In this document: positions 10,586 to 19,834 of the stretch, one piece after another
Numbering within the stretch: the stretch's first letter is position 1
How the letters are laid out: every line of letters starts with the position of its first letter
Origin: Beijerinckiaceae bacterium
GTDB lineage: Bacteria; Pseudomonadota; Alphaproteobacteria; Rhizobiales; Beijerinckiaceae
Direction of reading: 5' to 3'
Assembly: GCA_009773635.1 (NCBI GenBank)
Contig: WSYC01000005.1
Location: forward strand, 1-64,000
DNA length: 64,000 nucleotides
Notes under the pieces: generated by a model
What the model saw: only the letters and a program-made list of their open reading frames with translations
The model's database searches: none
Told to the model about the DNA's origin: nothing
Program-made: the position numbers and the translations under genes

Positions 10586-11209
10586 TCAGGACATGCCGAG
10601 ATAACGCCCCGGCCGGTGGTTGATTGCAAGGATCATGTTGACCACCAAGGCACCCAGGCCGGAAAGCAGCAGGCTCTCCGGCTTGAGCACGAACAACGCG
10701 CCGGCAAGGATCGCGAGATCAAGCCCGAGCTGGACATAGCCGGCGCGGATGCCCCATCGATCCTGCAGGAACATCGCGAGAATATTGATGCCGCCGAGCG
10801 CCGTCCGATGCCGGAACAGCATCAAAAGGCCCGTGCCCATCAAACCGCCACCAATGATCGTTGCGAAGACTGGATCGAGGTGACCAAGCTCGACCCAGGA
10901 CGGCATGAAGCGCGCGAACACCGAGACCAGCGTGACGGCGACAAAGGTCCGTACCGCGAAACGCCAGCCCATGCGGTGGATCGCCAGCGCATAGAACGGC
11001 AGGTTGACCACCGAGAACACCAGCCAGAAGCCAAGCCCGCTGGCATGGTGCGCGAGCAGGGCGAGCCCTGCCGTGCCCCCGGTGACCAGCGCCGCCTTCG
11101 CATAAAGCGCGACGCCAAAAGCGATGAACAGCGTGGCCATGAGGATGGCCATCGCGTCCTCGTAGAGGGCGTGCCGGATTTCCGGCGACGCCATATCGTC
11201 TGCCGCCAT
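10586..11209 (-). CDS. YitT family membrane protein
   Basis: Multi-TM; ALVTGGTAGLALLAHHASGLGFWLVFSVVNLPFYALA; GIGGG-type loop (ATIIGGGLMGTGLLMLFRHRTALGGINILAMFLQDRWGIRAGYVQ). Confidence 0.8.
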   Translation of the reverse strand: MAADDMASPEIRHALYEDAMAILMATLFIAFGVALYAKAALVTGGTAGLALLAHHASGLGFWLVFSVVNLPFYALAIHRMGWRFAVRTFVAVTLVSVFARFMPSWVELGHLDPVFATIIGGGLMGTGLLMLFRHRTALGGINILAMFLQDRWGIRAGYVQLGLDLAILAGALFVLKPESLLLSGLGALVVNMILAINHRPGRYLGMS

Positions 11210-12657
11210 CAGGACAATCCGCCGATGCAGACGTATTTCATATCGAGGTAGTCATCGAGCCCGTAGTGCGAGCCCTCGCGGCCGACGCCGCTCTCCTTGA
11301 CGCCGCCAAAGGGGGCGACCTCGGTCGTGATCAGCCCTTCATTGACACCGACCATGCCGTATTTCAGCGCTTCGGTGACGCGGAAGGTGCGGGCGAGATC
11401 GCGCGAGTAGAAATAGGCCGCAAGGCCGTATTCCGTCGCGTTCGCCATGGCGATGACCTCTTCCTCCGTCTCGAAGCGGAAGAGCGGCGCCAACGGGCCA
11501 AAGGTCTCTTCGGTCGCGACGTTCATCGCCTGTGTGACGCCCTTCATCACCGTCGGCTGGAAGAAGTTGCCGCCGAGCGCGTGGCGCTGGCCGCCGGTGA
11601 TAACCTCCGCCCCTTTCGAGACAGCATCGGCGAGGTGGCTCTCGACCTTGGTCATCGCGCGGGCGTCGATCAACGGGCCGATCTGCACCCCGGCCTCGAA
11701 GCCGTTACCGACCTTCACCTTCGCCACCTCCGCCGCGAGTTTGGCCGCGAATGCATCGTAGACGCCGGCCTGCACGTAGAAGCGGTTGGTGCACACGCAG
11801 GTCTGCCCGGCGTTACGATACTTCGCCATCATCGCCCCCGCCACGGCACGGTCGATGTCCGCGTCATCGAAAACGATGAACGGCGCGTTGCCGCCCAGCT
11901 CCATCGAGATGCGCTTCATTGTCGCTGCGCTCTGGGTTGCCAGCAGCTTCCCAACCGGCGTCGAGCCGGTGAAGGTGATCTTGCGGACGAGCGGGTTCGC
12001 GGTCAGCTCGCCGCCGATTTCCGGGGCATCGCCGGTGAGAATATTGACGACCCCGGCGGGAATGCCGGCCATGTCGCACAGAACGCCCCAGGCAAGGCCC
12101 GAATAGGGCGTGAGATCAGCCGGCTTGATGACAATGGTGCAGCCAGCTGCGAGCGCTGCACCGAGCTTGCGCGCGATCATCGACGACGGGAAATTCCATG
12201 GCGTGATGGCACCGACGACGCCGACCGGCTCTTTCGTGACGAGGATGCGGCGGTCACCCCAGGGCGAGGGGATGACGTCACCATAGGCGCGGCGGGCCTC
12301 TTCCGCGAACCACTGCACATAGGCGGCGGAACCGCCGACCTCGCCGCGCGCTTCGGCGAGCGGCTTGCCCTGCTCCAGCGTCAGCAGATTGGCCAGCGCT
12401 TCGGTATGGGTGCGGATGAGATCGGCGAGCTTGCCGAGCAGCGCCGCGCGTTCGGCGGCGGTCTTCTTGCGCCACGCCGGGAAGGCGGCATGGGCGGCCT
12501 CAATCGCGCGTTTTGTTTCGACCTTGCCGGAATTGGGCACGGTGCCGATGGCCGCGCCCGTCGCGGGGTCGGTCACCGCGATGGTCTTGCCGCTGTCGGC
12601 CTTGGTCCAGACGCCACCGATCAGGTTGGCTTCTTTCTTGAACTCGATGGTGGTCAT
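11209..12657 (-). CDS. NAD(P)-dependent semialdehyde dehydrogenase (GabD family; sulfolactaldehyde dehydrogenase is a context-based possibility)
   Basis: ALDH superfamily: TPWNFPSSMIARKLGAALAAGCTIVIKPADLTPYSGLA; FTGSTPVGKLLATQSAATMKRISMELGGNAPFIVFDDADID; NAGQTCVCTNRFYVQ. Confidence 0.88.
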   Translation of the reverse strand: MTTIEFKKEANLIGGVWTKADSGKTIAVTDPATGAAIGTVPNSGKVETKRAIEAAHAAFPAWRKKTAAERAALLGKLADLIRTHTEALANLLTLEQGKPLAEARGEVGGSAAYVQWFAEEARRAYGDVIPSPWGDRRILVTKEPVGVVGAITPWNFPSSMIARKLGAALAAGCTIVIKPADLTPYSGLAWGVLCDMAGIPAGVVNILTGDAPEIGGELTANPLVRKITFTGSTPVGKLLATQSAATMKRISMELGGNAPFIVFDDADIDRAVAGAMMAKYRNAGQTCVCTNRFYVQAGVYDAFAAKLAAEVAKVKVGNGFEAGVQIGPLIDARAMTKVESHLADAVSKGAEVITGGQRHALGGNFFQPTVMKGVTQAMNVATEETFGPLAPLFRFETEEEVIAMANATEYGLAAYFYSRDLARTFRVTEALKYGMVGVNEGLITTEVAPFGGVKESGVGREGSHYGLDDYLDMKYVCIGGLS

Positions 12658-12729
12658 GCATACGCCTCCGGTTTGCGGCGGGCCAGCCTGTCGCTGGCTG
12701 CGCCGCATCAATCCCCTCGGCGGCGATCC

Positions 12730-13728
12730 TTACAGCGCTTCGATCTCGCTGACGAGACGTGTTGCGACGATGAGCCCCGTTTCCCGCGCTTTTTGGCGCA
12801 GGGCAATCCGCCGAGCACCCGGCAACCGTGCCCCCGCTTGCGCGCGGATCTGATCCGCCAGCCGGCCGAAATGGGCGATGGTCGCCTCGCCCCCCATCAG
12901 CCTGGGGTCGAGTGCGATCAGCAGTTGGCCCGTGGCCGGCGGGGCACCCTTGTCATCGAGGAAGGATGTCGCATCGGCGGCGTATTTCGCGCCGGTCAGA
13001 CCTGCTGCGAGCAGTTCCACCATCAGCGCCAGGGCAGTGCCCTTGGCATCGCCGAGCGGCACCATGGTGCCTGCCAGCGCCGCATCTGCATCGGTTGTGG
13101 GCTTGCCGTTCCTGTCGAGCGCCCAACCTTCGGGGATGGGGCCGCCCTTCTGCTTCGCCGCGAGGATATTGCCGCGCGCGACCTTGGAGAGCGAGAGATC
13201 GACCACGATTGGCGGCTCGTCCGGCAGCGGGCAGGCGAACGCGATCGGATTGGTGCCGAAGACACCAGTCGTTCCGCCCCAGGGTGCCATGGCGGCAGGC
13301 GTATTGGCGAAGAGGAGGCCGACGAGCCCCTTCTCCGCGAGCCGTTCGACATGATGCCCCGCGACGCCGCAATGGTGCGACCGGCGGATCGCGGCGGCGG
13401 CGATCCCCATCATCGGCGCCGCTTCAACGAGGGCGTCAACGGCCATCTCCAGCGCCGGATAGGCAAAGCCGAAGGCGGCATCGATGCGCACAAGCGCGGG
13501 GGTGACATGCTCGATGACAGGCTGCGCGAGGCCATCGACCTTGCCGGCCTTCGCCTGCGCCGCGTAGCTCGGCACGCGGGAAAGCCCGTGCCCCTTGAGG
13601 CCGTCAGCCTCGGCAGCAACCAGCGCGCGCGCGACGCAAGCCGCGTTGGCTGCGCTCGTGCCACAGCGCTGGAGCGCGGCTGCGGCGAGGGTCTCGGCGG
13701 CGGCAAGCGTGAGAATCGTATCGGTCAT
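12730..13728 (-). CDS. comC: Ldh family oxidoreductase, candidate (R)-sulfolactate dehydrogenase (ComC-like)
   Basis: Malate/L-lactate/sulfolactate dehydrogenase family: DGLKGHGLSRVPSYAAQAKAGKVDG; SHHCGVAGHHVERLAEKGLVGLLFANTPAAMAPWGGTTGVFGTNPIAFACP; linked to suyAB. Confidence 0.75.
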   Translation of the reverse strand: MTDTILTLAAAETLAAAALQRCGTSAANAACVARALVAAEADGLKGHGLSRVPSYAAQAKAGKVDGLAQPVIEHVTPALVRIDAAFGFAYPALEMAVDALVEAAPMMGIAAAAIRRSHHCGVAGHHVERLAEKGLVGLLFANTPAAMAPWGGTTGVFGTNPIAFACPLPDEPPIVVDLSLSKVARGNILAAKQKGGPIPEGWALDRNGKPTTDADAALAGTMVPLGDAKGTALALMVELLAAGLTGAKYAADATSFLDDKGAPPATGQLLIALDPRLMGGEATIAHFGRLADQIRAQAGARLPGARRIALRQKARETGLIVATRLVSEIEAL

Positions 13729-13738
13729 GGCGAGCCTT

Positions 13739-14665
13739 TCATTGTGCGAGCACCTCGATCACCTTCGTCGCGATCAGCGTGGAAACCCGCACGTTTGATT
13801 CCTGCGTCACCCCGGCGATATGCGGGGTCAGGATGAGGTTCGGGCAGCCCTTGAAATGGGCGGCGGATTTGGCGCTGAGCGGCTCCTCGACAAAGACGTC
13901 GAGCGCCGCGCCGGCGATCTCGCCTGCCTTGAGAGCCGCGGCGAGGGCGGCTTCATCCACCACCCCGCCGCGAGCGGCGTTGAGCAGCACCGCGTCCTTG
14001 CGCATCCGCTTGAGGCGCAGCGCATCGATGAGATTGCGGGTATCGTCGGTCAGCGGCACATGCAGCGAAATGACATCGGCTTCGCGGATCAAAGGTTCGA
14101 GCCCATGCTGACGCGCGAGGCTCCAAGCGGGATCGCCATCCCCGACAAAGGGATCGTAGGCCATCACATCCATACCGAGCGCCCGGGCCCGGATGGCAAC
14201 CTCGCGGGCGATCGAGCCGAAGCCGATCAACCCCATGATCCGGCCCGAGAGTTCCCGCCCCATCAGCCGATTGCGCGGCCATTCGCCGGCGATGACGGCA
14301 TCGGTTGCGGTATAGGCGCCGCGCAGCAGCATCAGCGCCGTCGTCATCACCCATTCGGCGACGGAAAGATCGTTTGCGCCGGTGGCCGGGATCACCGGCA
14401 GGGCGCGGGCCGTGCAGGCGGCGACATCGATATTGTCGAGCCCGACGCCGAGGCGCCCGACGACTTCCAGTTTCGTGCCCGCTGCCAGAAGATCGCCGCG
14501 CACCTGGGTGCGGTTGCGGACGATGAGCGCGCGCGCCTGCGGCAGCAGCGTCATCAGGCGCGGCATATCATCCACGAGCTTGGGATCGTAAAGCGTGTCA
14601 TGGCGGGCGGCGAGCTGCGCGACCGCATCCTCGTCCATGAATTCAGTGATGATGATATCCGGCAT
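13739..14665 (-). CDS. slcC: D-isomer-specific 2-hydroxyacid dehydrogenase, candidate (S)-sulfolactate dehydrogenase
   Basis: IITEFMDEDAVAQLAARHDTLYDPKLVDD; GFGSIAREVAIRARALGMDVMAYDPF; HVPLTDDTRNLID; linked to suyAB and a ComC-like gene. Confidence 0.75.
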   Translation of the reverse strand: MPDIIITEFMDEDAVAQLAARHDTLYDPKLVDDMPRLMTLLPQARALIVRNRTQVRGDLLAAGTKLEVVGRLGVGLDNIDVAACTARALPVIPATGANDLSVAEWVMTTALMLLRGAYTATDAVIAGEWPRNRLMGRELSGRIMGLIGFGSIAREVAIRARALGMDVMAYDPFVGDGDPAWSLARQHGLEPLIREADVISLHVPLTDDTRNLIDALRLKRMRKDAVLLNAARGGVVDEAALAAALKAGEIAGAALDVFVEEPLSAKSAAHFKGCPNLILTPHIAGVTQESNVRVSTLIATKVIEVLAQ

Positions 14666-14668
14666 AGC

Positions 14669-15727
14669 TCACCTCAACAGAAGGATGCCACCGAGCGCGA
14701 TGGCGAGAAGCACACCAGTCGCCCCAATGAAGACCGCAATATGACGCCAGCCGATGGTGAGCACCGCACCGATCGAGGTGCCGAGCCCGAGTGCGGCAAT
14801 CGAAATCAGCAGCCCCCATTTCGAGGCTTCGGACAGCCATGATTTGACGGGCACGTAGAGGTCCGCCAAGGCCGTTGACGGCAAAATGGAATTGAGGATC
14901 GCGAGGCCCAGAAAGACCACGGCAAAAACCGGGATCGGCACCTTGGCCACGTCGGTAATTCCGGCGGCGGCATCCTTGCGGACGAACCACATGCCGATCA
15001 AGAGGACCGCCGGCAGCAACAGGAAAACACGGAACAGCTTGACGATCACGGCCGTATTGCCGACCGGTTCCGAGACCGCGTAGCCCGCGCCGACGACCTG
15101 CGCCATGTCATGGATCGTCAGGCCCAGCATCACGCCGGTTTCCTGTGGTGACAGACCCAGAGCGGCGCAGAGCGGTGGATAGGCGATCATCACCAGCGTC
15201 GAGATGCCGTTCGCCATCACCACCGTGAAGGCGATATCGGCGCTTTTTGTCTTGTAATCCGGCACCACGGTTGCCGTCGCCAGCGTCGCGGAGGCGCCGC
15301 AGATCGCGGTTGCCGCACCGGCCAGCGCGCCATACCCGGCCTCGCGCCCGAGCACGCGCGCCAGAGCGAAACCGGAGGCGACCGTTGCCACCATCGCGAT
15401 GATGACCAGCACGGCGGTGCCCCAACCGAGCGCCGCCAGATCCGAAAAAGCGATCCGCAGCCCCAGCAGCGCGATGGCATAGCGGAGCAGTTTCTTGACG
15501 GCATAGGTGATGCCCGGCTCGAAGCGCGGCTGGCGTGCTAGGCCATGCAGGCCAATACCGATAATGAGCGCAATGACCATCGCCGGCAGGGCGATCCGGC
15601 CGCTGCCCATCGCCTTCATGGCGGGTTCGAGAAAGAACGCAGCCAGCGCTACGCCGACAGAAAGGAGAAGGCCCGGCGCAAGCAAGCGAACCGGGCCTTC
15701 GGAGGCCGATGAACTCGGCGATGCCAT
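14669..15727 (-). CDS. suyZ: YeiH-type putative sulfate/sulfite exporter (PSE family, SuyZ-like)
   Basis: LIIGIGLHGLARQPRFEPGITYAVKKLLRYAIALLGLRIAFSDLAALG; GAATAICGASATLATATVVPDYKTKSADIAFTVVMANGISTLVMIAYPPL; adjacent to suyB. Confidence 0.78.
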   Translation of the reverse strand: MASPSSSASEGPVRLLAPGLLLSVGVALAAFFLEPAMKAMGSGRIALPAMVIALIIGIGLHGLARQPRFEPGITYAVKKLLRYAIALLGLRIAFSDLAALGWGTAVLVIIAMVATVASGFALARVLGREAGYGALAGAATAICGASATLATATVVPDYKTKSADIAFTVVMANGISTLVMIAYPPLCAALGLSPQETGVMLGLTIHDMAQVVGAGYAVSEPVGNTAVIVKLFRVFLLLPAVLLIGMWFVRKDAAAGITDVAKVPIPVFAVVFLGLAILNSILPSTALADLYVPVKSWLSEASKWGLLISIAALGLGTSIGAVLTIGWRHIAVFIGATGVLLAIALGGILLLR

Positions 15728-15730
15728 CGA

Positions 15731-17023
15731 TCAGGCCGAGCGGTAGAGCTTGGTCATCGAGAATTCGCGATGGCCCAAGGCCTCCGCTGCCGTGAGGCGG
15801 CCATTCGCGGTGCGGATGATGGCGGCAATCAGCGCGTCGCCCGCCTGCGGGATCGTCATCTCCCGGCGCAGGATGCCGGAAACATCGACATCGATATGTT
15901 CGGGCATGGTGCGCATCGTCTTGGGGTTGCCGGTGATCTTGATCACGGGAACGATCGGGTTACCGATGACGTTGCCCTGCCCGGTCGGGAAGGTGTGCAC
16001 GACATAGCCGCCCGCCGCCATCAGCGTCACGCATTCTGCGGCTGCCGAGGAGCTGTCCATGAAGTAGAGACCGGGGCCTTTTGCCGGGGCTTCGGCGGCA
16101 TCGAGAATGTCGATATACTTGCACTCGCGGCCAATCTTTTCGAGATTGCCGAGCGCCTTTTCCTCGATGGTGGTGAGGCCGCCGGCGATGTTGCCCTTGG
16201 TCGGCTGGCTGTCCGAGAGATCGGAGGTCTTGTGCGCCTCGATGACATCGTCCTGATAGGCCTTCCACATCCTGTACCAGCGCTCGCCAACCTCTTTCGT
16301 CGCCGCGCGCGCCTTGCACAGGTGTTCTGCGCCGGTGATCTCGGAGGTCTCGCCGAAGACGCCGTAGATGCCCTGGGGGATGAGCTTGTCGTACATGTTG
16401 CCGACGGTCGGGCAGGAGGAGAGGCCGGTGGTCGTATCGCTCTCACCGCATTTGGTCGAGATCCAGAGGTCCGAGATCGGGCACTTCTCGCGCACCAGTT
16501 CCGACGACCACTGCATGAATTCCTTGGCGACGTAGGAAGCCTTCGCGATCACCGCGATATCGCCATGACCTTCGATGCCGAAGCCGACGACCGGCTTGCC
16601 GGTGGTCGCGATCCCGTCGACGACGATCTTGGTCCAGGCGTCCTCGATGCCGATCACCACGACAGCCGCGACATTCGGGTTCGAGCCGATGCCGATGATG
16701 GTGCGGAAGAAGAGATCGAGATCCGCGCCGAATTGCAGGCGGCCATAGGCATGCGGCAGTGCCAGCACACCCTTGATGTTGTTGGCGACAGCCTCGCACG
16801 CCGCGTTCGAGAGATCGTCGAGCGGCAGCATGACCACGTGGTTGCGGACACCGACGCGACCATTCTCGCGCCGCCAGCCCCAGAAGCTGTCCATCGCGGC
16901 CGCGCCGCGCCGCTTCGGGGCAACCGGTGCCTTGAAGGCAGGCGCTTCAATCCGGCGGCCCTTGATGCCCTTGAGCTTGTTCTTGTTGAGATCGAAATTC
17001 GCGACGATCGGAGCGCTGGCCAT
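15731..17023 (-). CDS. suyB: (2R)-sulfolactate sulfo-lyase subunit beta (UxaA/altronate dehydratase family)
   Basis: [71 protein letters not shown]; partner SAF-domain gene directly upstream. Confidence 0.85.
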   Translation of the reverse strand: MASAPIVANFDLNKNKLKGIKGRRIEAPAFKAPVAPKRRGAAAMDSFWGWRRENGRVGVRNHVVMLPLDDLSNAACEAVANNIKGVLALPHAYGRLQFGADLDLFFRTIIGIGSNPNVAAVVVIGIEDAWTKIVVDGIATTGKPVVGFGIEGHGDIAVIAKASYVAKEFMQWSSELVREKCPISDLWISTKCGESDTTTGLSSCPTVGNMYDKLIPQGIYGVFGETSEITGAEHLCKARAATKEVGERWYRMWKAYQDDVIEAHKTSDLSDSQPTKGNIAGGLTTIEEKALGNLEKIGRECKYIDILDAAEAPAKGPGLYFMDSSSAAAECVTLMAAGGYVVHTFPTGQGNVIGNPIVPVIKITGNPKTMRTMPEHIDVDVSGILRREMTIPQAGDALIAAIIRTANGRLTAAEALGHREFSMTKLYRSA

Positions 17024-17112
17024 CGATGTATCCTTTTGAAAGAAGCTGTCGTTCCCGGGGGCAACGGCCCACCGGCCGGAACGCGCGCGGGGTTCTCACC
17101 AGCGCCGGGCTC

Positions 17113-17400
17113 TCACCAACGCTTGGTCTTCACATTGTGGACGTGGACGTGCTCGCCCTTCTTGATGGCGGCCTTGGCGATGCCGATGTCCTGTCCGTAT
17201 TTCCAGATGGTGTCGCCGGCCTTGATATCCGCGAGTGCGACCTTGTGGCCGATCGGAATATCCATCTTGGCGGTGATGTTGAACGCGGAATTGTCGTGCG
17301 TCACGACGGCCAGCATATCGGTGCCGGCCTTGAGGTTCTCGACGACGACGACGCCGACGGAGTCTTTTTGCTCGTGGACGAGCAGGTGGGGGGCGGACAT
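17113..17400 (-). CDS. suyA: (2R)-sulfolactate sulfo-lyase subunit alpha (SAF domain)
   Basis: 95-aa SAF-domain protein (HLLVHEQKDSVGVVVVENLKAGTDMLAVVTHDNSAFNITAKMDIPIGHKVALADIKAGDTIWKYGQDIGIA). Confidence 0.82.
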   Translation of the reverse strand: MSAPHLLVHEQKDSVGVVVVENLKAGTDMLAVVTHDNSAFNITAKMDIPIGHKVALADIKAGDTIWKYGQDIGIAKAAIKKGEHVHVHNVKTKRW

Positions 17401-17517
17401 GGCTGCGAGCCCTTCATCTCAGGGCGCTCATAAAGCGCGGATTGACTGTCTTTTTCGTGCAAAACGACGCCCGAAAGCGCATGTTCTGGCGAATGGCCGT
17501 GCAATTTGCGCGGTCAA

Positions 17518-17546
17518 GTCTTGTATAAGACATAAGACCTGATACA
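17518..17546. promoter_or_regulatory. candidate GntR operator in suyA/gntR divergent promoter
   Basis: GTCTT-gtat-AAGAC-at-AAGAC-ctgATACA: one GTCTT and two AAGAC half-sites. Confidence 0.45.
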
Positions 17547-17555
17547 CTGTCAATC

Positions 17556-18285
17556 ATGAAAGTCGCGATAAAGGACGATCCTCGAATGCAGGGCGGCATC
17601 GGCAGGAAGAGCGAGGCGCCGCCGGGTTTCCGGCCGCTCTATCGGCAGGTCAAGGAATTGCTGATCGGCAGGATCGCGGATCGAACGTGGTCGCCGGGTG
17701 AAGGCATCCCGTCCGAGCAGCAGATCGCGGCTGACCTTGGTGTCAGTCAGGGCACCGTGCGCAAGGCGCTCGACGAGATGACGGTTGAAAACCTGCTGGT
17801 GCGTCGGCAGGGGCGCGGCACCTTCGTCGCGCGGCACGATGAGGCCCGCATTCTGTTCCAGTTCTTCAAGATCGTGCCAGATGGCGAGAGACCCGTCTTT
17901 CCCGAAAGTACGCTGCGGGAGGTCTCGCGCGGTCAGGCGAATGTCACGGAACGCGAGAAACTGAAGCTGGGTCCGGGCGAGCCCGTGATCCGGATCGCGC
18001 GGCTGCGTTCGTTGCGCGGGCGCGTGACGATTTCGGAGTATCTGACCATGCCGGCGCGGCTTTTTCCGGGGCTGGCGGATGAGGGCGAAGTGCCCAACAA
18101 GCGGTGCGGAAATCGTCAAGGCCGTTGCCGCGCCGGCCGAAGATGCCGCGCTGCTCGGGGTGCCGGAAGGCGCGCCGCTGCTGGCGGTGGACCGGGTCGC
18201 GACCGCGCTCGACGGCACTCCGGTGGAATGGCGTTATTCCCTCTGCGATACTGCGGCCTGCGGCTATGTGAGCGATCTCAGGTAA
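17556..18285 (+). pseudogene. GntR/HutC-type transcriptional regulator, frameshifted (or assembly artefact)
   Basis: N-terminal wHTH (PLYRQVKELLIGRIADRTWSPGEGIPSEQQIAADLGVSQGTVRKALDEM) plus UTRA start in one frame; C-terminal UTRA (SGAEIVKAVAAPAEDAALLGVPEGAPLLAVDRVATALDGTPVEWRYSLCD) in another frame from about 18079. Confidence 0.75.
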
Positions 18286-18850
18286 GGCTGATCGCACGGC
18301 CTTCACGCGCCGAGCGTTCTGCAGCAAGACCGATGCGCACGGCCTTGAGACCATCCGCCAGCGTTACCTCGACCGGTCCTCCCTCCAGCATTGCCTTGCG
18401 GAATCCAACATGCTGGAAATAGGTCGAGCCGTGATGGTCACCGGCCTTGAGGACGGTTTCATCCACCTCGACCCGGCGGCGGATCGGTCCCTTGGGCTCG
18501 CGCGGCGAGAAGACGATTTCGGAATGCCGCTCCGCACCTCCCGGCCAGAACCGTGCCGGGCCGGGGATGAGCGCCTCGATCTTGGCCGCATCGCCGGTTG
18601 CGGCGATTGCCTCCTGAAAATGGCTGCCTTCCGCAAACATGCACAGATCGAGCGACGCGCGCACGCCGTTCGAAAAATCGACGATCACGAAGGCGTTGTC
18701 GAGAATATCGGGCATGCGATCATCGTAGCGCTCGTCCTGATGGTTCACGTCAGCATCCCGCACGGCAGTGGAACGCGTCGACGTCACCTCGGGTGGAACC
18801 GCCCGCGCCGCGGCAAAGGGTACCGCGAGCGTGATCGGCTCGTCACTCTC
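18278..18850 (-). pseudogene. Gfo/Idh/MocA oxidoreductase C-terminal fragment lacking the Rossmann domain
   Basis: DADVNHQDERYDDRMPDILDNAFVIVDFSNGVRASLDLCMFAEGSHFQEAIAATGDAAKIEALIPGPARFWPGG matches only the C-terminal half of the family; upstream limit is approximate. Confidence 0.7.
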
Positions 18851-19752
18851 TCCAGATCATGGCCGTGCAGGGCGAGAAAGGCCTCGACCTCCCGGCGGTC
18901 CGGCGTGCCGGCGCTGCCGCCGGGCCGGGTGCATTTGAGGGCAGCGGTTGCGTTTGCCAGAAGGATGGCCTTCGCTTCATCCCTTCCTTCTGCCAGTGCC
19001 AGCGCGAAGGCGCCATGCCAGACATCGCCCGCGCCGAGCGTATCCACCGCCGGAACCGCGAATGCCGGGAAATGGCGGATATCGCCGTCCATCAGCGCAA
19101 ACACGCCGTTGGCCCCATCCGTTACCGCCAGAAAGCTCCTGTGAACGCGGGCAAGCTGCCGCAACCCTTCGGCAAGGTCGGGGGAGCCGGTCATTTCGGC
19201 AAGCCCCTGCGCCGAGAAAGCGACATGCGTCGCCAGATCGATCAGGCCCCGGTCCTCAGGCATCCTGTCGCCATCGAACACGGCGGGGATGCCGCGTGCG
19301 CGGGCCAGCGTGAAAACATGCCGCGTCCCGGCCTCCCAACGCGTATCGCCGAGCACGGCGCGCGTGCCGGCCGGCAGATCGGCGGGAAGCCAGTCCGGGA
19401 TATCCGGCAGGGCGGGGTCGATATAGTTGAAGATCGTCCGGTCGCCGTTGCCCTCGATCACGATCGCGGAGCGGGAGGATGCGCAACCGGGCACAACCTT
19501 GGACAGGCTGGTGTCGATCCCCAGCGCGTCGATGCGGTGTCGGATGGTGTCTCCGGTGGCATCGTCGCCAAGCCGGGCGATCAGGCGCGCCTGGCCGCCG
19601 AGCCGCGCGATGGCGAGTGCCGCGTTGGTCGCATTGCCGCCAACGACCGTGCGGATCGCCCCGGCGCGATGCTTCTCGCCCGGTGTGATGCTGCCCGGAA
19701 TCGCAAAGATTTCGTCGAGGACAGCAATGCCGATTGTGACGACCTCGATCAT
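18784..19752 (-). CDS. PfkB-family sugar kinase resembling YihV (6-deoxy-6-sulfofructose kinase-like)
   Basis: VVGGNATNAALAIARLGGQARLIARLGDDATGD; ASSRSAIVIEGNGDRTIFNYIDPALPD; VDTLGAGDVWHGAFALALAEG; ATAALKCTRPGGSAGTPDRREVEAFLALHG; Arg/Ser-rich C-terminal tail looks aberrant. Confidence 0.75.
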   Translation of the reverse strand: MIEVVTIGIAVLDEIFAIPGSITPGEKHRAGAIRTVVGGNATNAALAIARLGGQARLIARLGDDATGDTIRHRIDALGIDTSLSKVVPGCASSRSAIVIEGNGDRTIFNYIDPALPDIPDWLPADLPAGTRAVLGDTRWEAGTRHVFTLARARGIPAVFDGDRMPEDRGLIDLATHVAFSAQGLAEMTGSPDLAEGLRQLARVHRSFLAVTDGANGVFALMDGDIRHFPAFAVPAVDTLGAGDVWHGAFALALAEGRDEAKAILLANATAALKCTRPGGSAGTPDRREVEAFLALHGHDLERVTSRSRSRYPLPRRGRFHPR

Positions 19753-19834
19753 CCTGAATTACCGGATTGGACCATCCGCCGGGCGGAGCGCCAGGCCAGG
19801 CAACAAAAAATACAACGGGTCGCGATCCTAACGT

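Noticed and set aside
11266-13836. 856-aa plus-strand ORF opposite the GabD-like and ComC-like genes
   Set aside because: Spurious antisense ORF; true genes on minus strand have strong family motifs.
17090-17125. Near-repeat TCTCACCAGCGC / TCTCACCAACGC downstream of suyA
   Set aside because: Very short and imperfect; probably chance duplication around the stop codon.
15770-17542. 590-aa plus-strand ORF opposite suyB/suyA
   Set aside because: Shadow ORF; opposite strand has convincing sulfo-lyase subunits.
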